From: an uncultured Succinatimonas sp.
Lineage (GTDB): Bacteria > Pseudomonadota > Gammaproteobacteria > Enterobacterales > Succinivibrionaceae
Assembly (NCBI GenBank): GCA_902465145.1
Contig: CABQMD010000037.1
Location: forward strand, 1 to 7,735
Direction of reading: 5' to 3'
DNA: 7,735 nt
Below are positions 6,740-7,735 of the stretch, piece after piece. A model generated the notes under the pieces. It was not told where the DNA came from and searched no databases. It saw nothing but the letters and a program-made list of their open reading frames with translations. Position numbers and translations under genes: made by a program. How positions within the stretch are numbered: the stretch's first letter is position 1; each line of letters starts with the position of its first letter.

Positions 6740-6748
6740 ATTATAACA
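6740..6748 (-). promoter_or_regulatory. Extended -10 promoter of the pcnB operon
   Basis: On the minus strand the sequence reads TGT then TATAAT, a perfect -10 with the TGn extension. The -35 region is poor (AAATTG at 17-base spacing; TTGCTG nearer). The bases after the -10, GCCCCGC, form a GC-rich discriminator of the kind found at promoters repressed by ppGpp/DksA. The predicted start of transcription is near 6733. It lies downstream of the porin terminator and nothing else in the gap could serve the operon as well. Confidence 0.7.
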
Positions 6749-6877
6749 CAATAGGTAATCAGCAATTTAAAAGAGATGAAAGCAAAAACTGGCTGTTAAT
6801 AGGAAGTGAAATCTGTGTTAAATCAGCAAGGGGTGCTTTGTGTTTTACGTGCTTAAAACAAACTGAAACAGAAAATG
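6749..6877. other. Non-coding gap between the pcnB promoter and the porin terminator
   Basis: AT-rich sequence without a credible gene on either strand. The 9-mer AATCAGCAA (plus strand) occurs twice, at 6757-6765 and 6821-6829, exactly 64 bases apart in the same orientation; the first copy touches the -35 area of the pcnB promoter. Beyond this I see nothing. Confidence 0.4.
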
Positions 6878-6906
6878 AAAAAAGGCAGGATCACCAGGAT
6901 CCTGCC
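6878..6906 (-). terminator. Rho-independent terminator of the porin gene
   Basis: On the minus strand, a 9-bp perfect stem with arms GGCAGGATC and GATCCTGCC, a 5-base loop (CTGGT), then six T residues (6883-6878). It sits about 60 bases after the porin stop and insulates the pcnB promoter region. Confidence 0.92.
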
Positions 6907-6913
6907 AACGGGT

Positions 6914-6935
6914 TTTATTTACTTGCGTAAATAAA
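6914..6935 (-). other. GCAA-capped AU-rich stem-loop in the porin 3' UTR
   Basis: A perfect 9-bp inverted repeat, TTTATTTAC and GTAAATAAA, enclosing GCAA on the transcribed (minus) strand, which is a GNRA tetraloop. It lies 33 bases after the porin stop and just before the terminator. A role in mRNA stability is possible but unproven. Confidence 0.5.
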
Positions 6936-6968
6936 CTCTGGGATATCTAACTTGAGAGAACTCTCAGA

Positions 6969-7735
6969 TTAGAATACGTAACGGGCACCGAACATGACGG
7001 AGTTGTGGCCGTCTTTATCAGTAGATTTACCGCTTGCGTCAACGAAGGTTGCATTCTTAATCTTTGAAGCATAATCGTCAGAGCCTGCATCGATGCAAGT
7101 CTCAGCCCAGATCTTGAAGTTCGGGGTGACGTTGTAGTCAGCAATCAACTGGAAGAACTTCTGATCAACATCAGCTTCATCGGTGACTTCAGCCTTGATG
7201 AAGTGATAAGAAGCACCTAAACGGATGCCATTCTCAAAGCCGTAAGTAGCAACAGTTTCCCATGCCTTTACCTTCTGTTCGACGTCGGTGTCGATATAAG
7301 TGGTCTTGGCATAAGCGTAGTTGGTGGCGACATAGAAGCCCTTACCGTTGGTGCCCCAAGCCAATGAACCGTCAACAGTCTTAAGATCATCGACATCACC
7401 AGCTACAGCTGCATCATGCTTATCCTGACCATTCAAATAGAGGTAAGCGGCGCGGACGCTGATGGGACCGAAGACAACGGCAGGAGAGGTGTAGCCAGCA
7501 TAGACGGAGAAGCCTGAATCAACGTTGAATGAACCGTCGGTATCAGTCTTGTAGTCGGTTTCTGCGAACTGATAGGAAACACCGGCGTCAAAACCGAAGC
7601 CCTTCCACATATAGGAGAGGTGACCGGAGTTACGCTCGTCGTTGCCACCGAACACACCTACTTCGTCCAATACGTCAACAGCAGAAGATGCGAAGACGAA
7701 AGGATCCTTATAACGACCAGCCTGAAGCTTGCCGA
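6969..7735 (-). CDS. Outer-membrane general porin, C-terminal part (runs off the right edge)
   Basis: Partial gene: the frame is open to the end of the window and about 254 C-terminal residues are visible. The pattern is that of a classical gammaproteobacterial trimeric porin: alternating polar and hydrophobic beta strands, glycine- and aspartate-rich turns, many aromatics (for example YMWKGFGFDAGVSYQFAETD), a GKLQAGRYKDPF segment near the cut, and a last strand MFGARYVF ending in Phe, the signal recognised by the BAM complex. Such porins let small hydrophilic solutes cross the outer membrane. A TTG at 7670 could be mistaken for a start but is an internal Leu codon. Codon choice (AAG, AAC, GGT, GCT, GTT) is more biased than in neighbouring genes, as expected for abundant expression. 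One Cys (in WAETCIDAG) is unusual for this class. The exact ortholog (ompC/ompF-like or other) cannot be told. Confidence 0.9.
   Translation of the reverse strand, partial: GKLQAGRYKDPFVFASSAVDVLDEVGVFGGNDERNSGHLSYMWKGFGFDAGVSYQFAETDYKTDTDGSFNVDSGFSVYAGYTSPAVVFGPISVRAAYLYLNGQDKHDAAVAGDVDDLKTVDGSLAWGTNGKGFYVATNYAYAKTTYIDTDVEQKVKAWETVATYGFENGIRLGASYHFIKAEVTDEADVDQKFFQLIADYNVTPNFKIWAETCIDAGSDDYASKIKNATFVDASGKSTDKDGHNSVMFGARYVF

Noticed and set aside
7433..7657. A 74-codon frame within the porin
   Set aside because: Low-complexity S/T/P-rich translation typical of an out-of-frame reading of the porin gene.

Overview
The window looks like ordinary chromosomal DNA of a Gram-negative gammaproteobacterium. 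The evidence is a two-domain ModF ATPase, a UspE-like tandem universal stress protein, a pcnB-folK gene pair, a pth-ychF gene pair and a classical outer-membrane porin. GATC (Dam) sites are frequent. A member of the Aeromonadales/Succinivibrionaceae is possible from the general look of the proteins, but this is only an impression. I see no mobile element, CRISPR array, rRNA, tRNA or phage gene.

Layout, left to right. Positions 13-1497 (minus) hold modF. A 286-base divergent intergenic region follows. Positions 1784-2674 (plus) hold a uspE-like gene with a strong ribosome binding site. A single hairpin at 2688-2719, U-tailed on both strands, ends both convergent transcription units. Positions 2737-6557 (minus) form a compact four-gene operon read right to left: pcnB (poly(A) polymerase I), folK (HPPK), pth (peptidyl-tRNA hydrolase) and ychF (ribosome-associated ATPase). 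The gaps are 2 bases, then an 8-base overlap, then 32 bases. Upstream of pcnB lies a leader of about 175 bases with a UUCG-capped hairpin and an extended -10 promoter. At the right edge (6969-7735, minus) is the 3' part of a porin gene, followed by a stem-loop and a textbook terminator.

The operon joins mRNA 3'-end polyadenylation, folate synthesis (needed for formyl-Met-tRNA) and two translation-quality factors. In E. coli these are two separate pairs, pcnB-folK and pth-ychF; here they are fused into one unit.

The most notable point is the pcnB start. The first ordinary start codon (GTG at 6476) has no Shine-Dalgarno and cuts into sequence that resembles E. coli PcnB. The frame stays open upstream to an ATT codon at 6557-6555, placed 9 bases after AGAGG. 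E. coli pcnB is known to start at AUU, so this rare arrangement appears to be conserved here. No clearly new biological system is visible; the other findings are moderate oddities in known genes and in their leaders.
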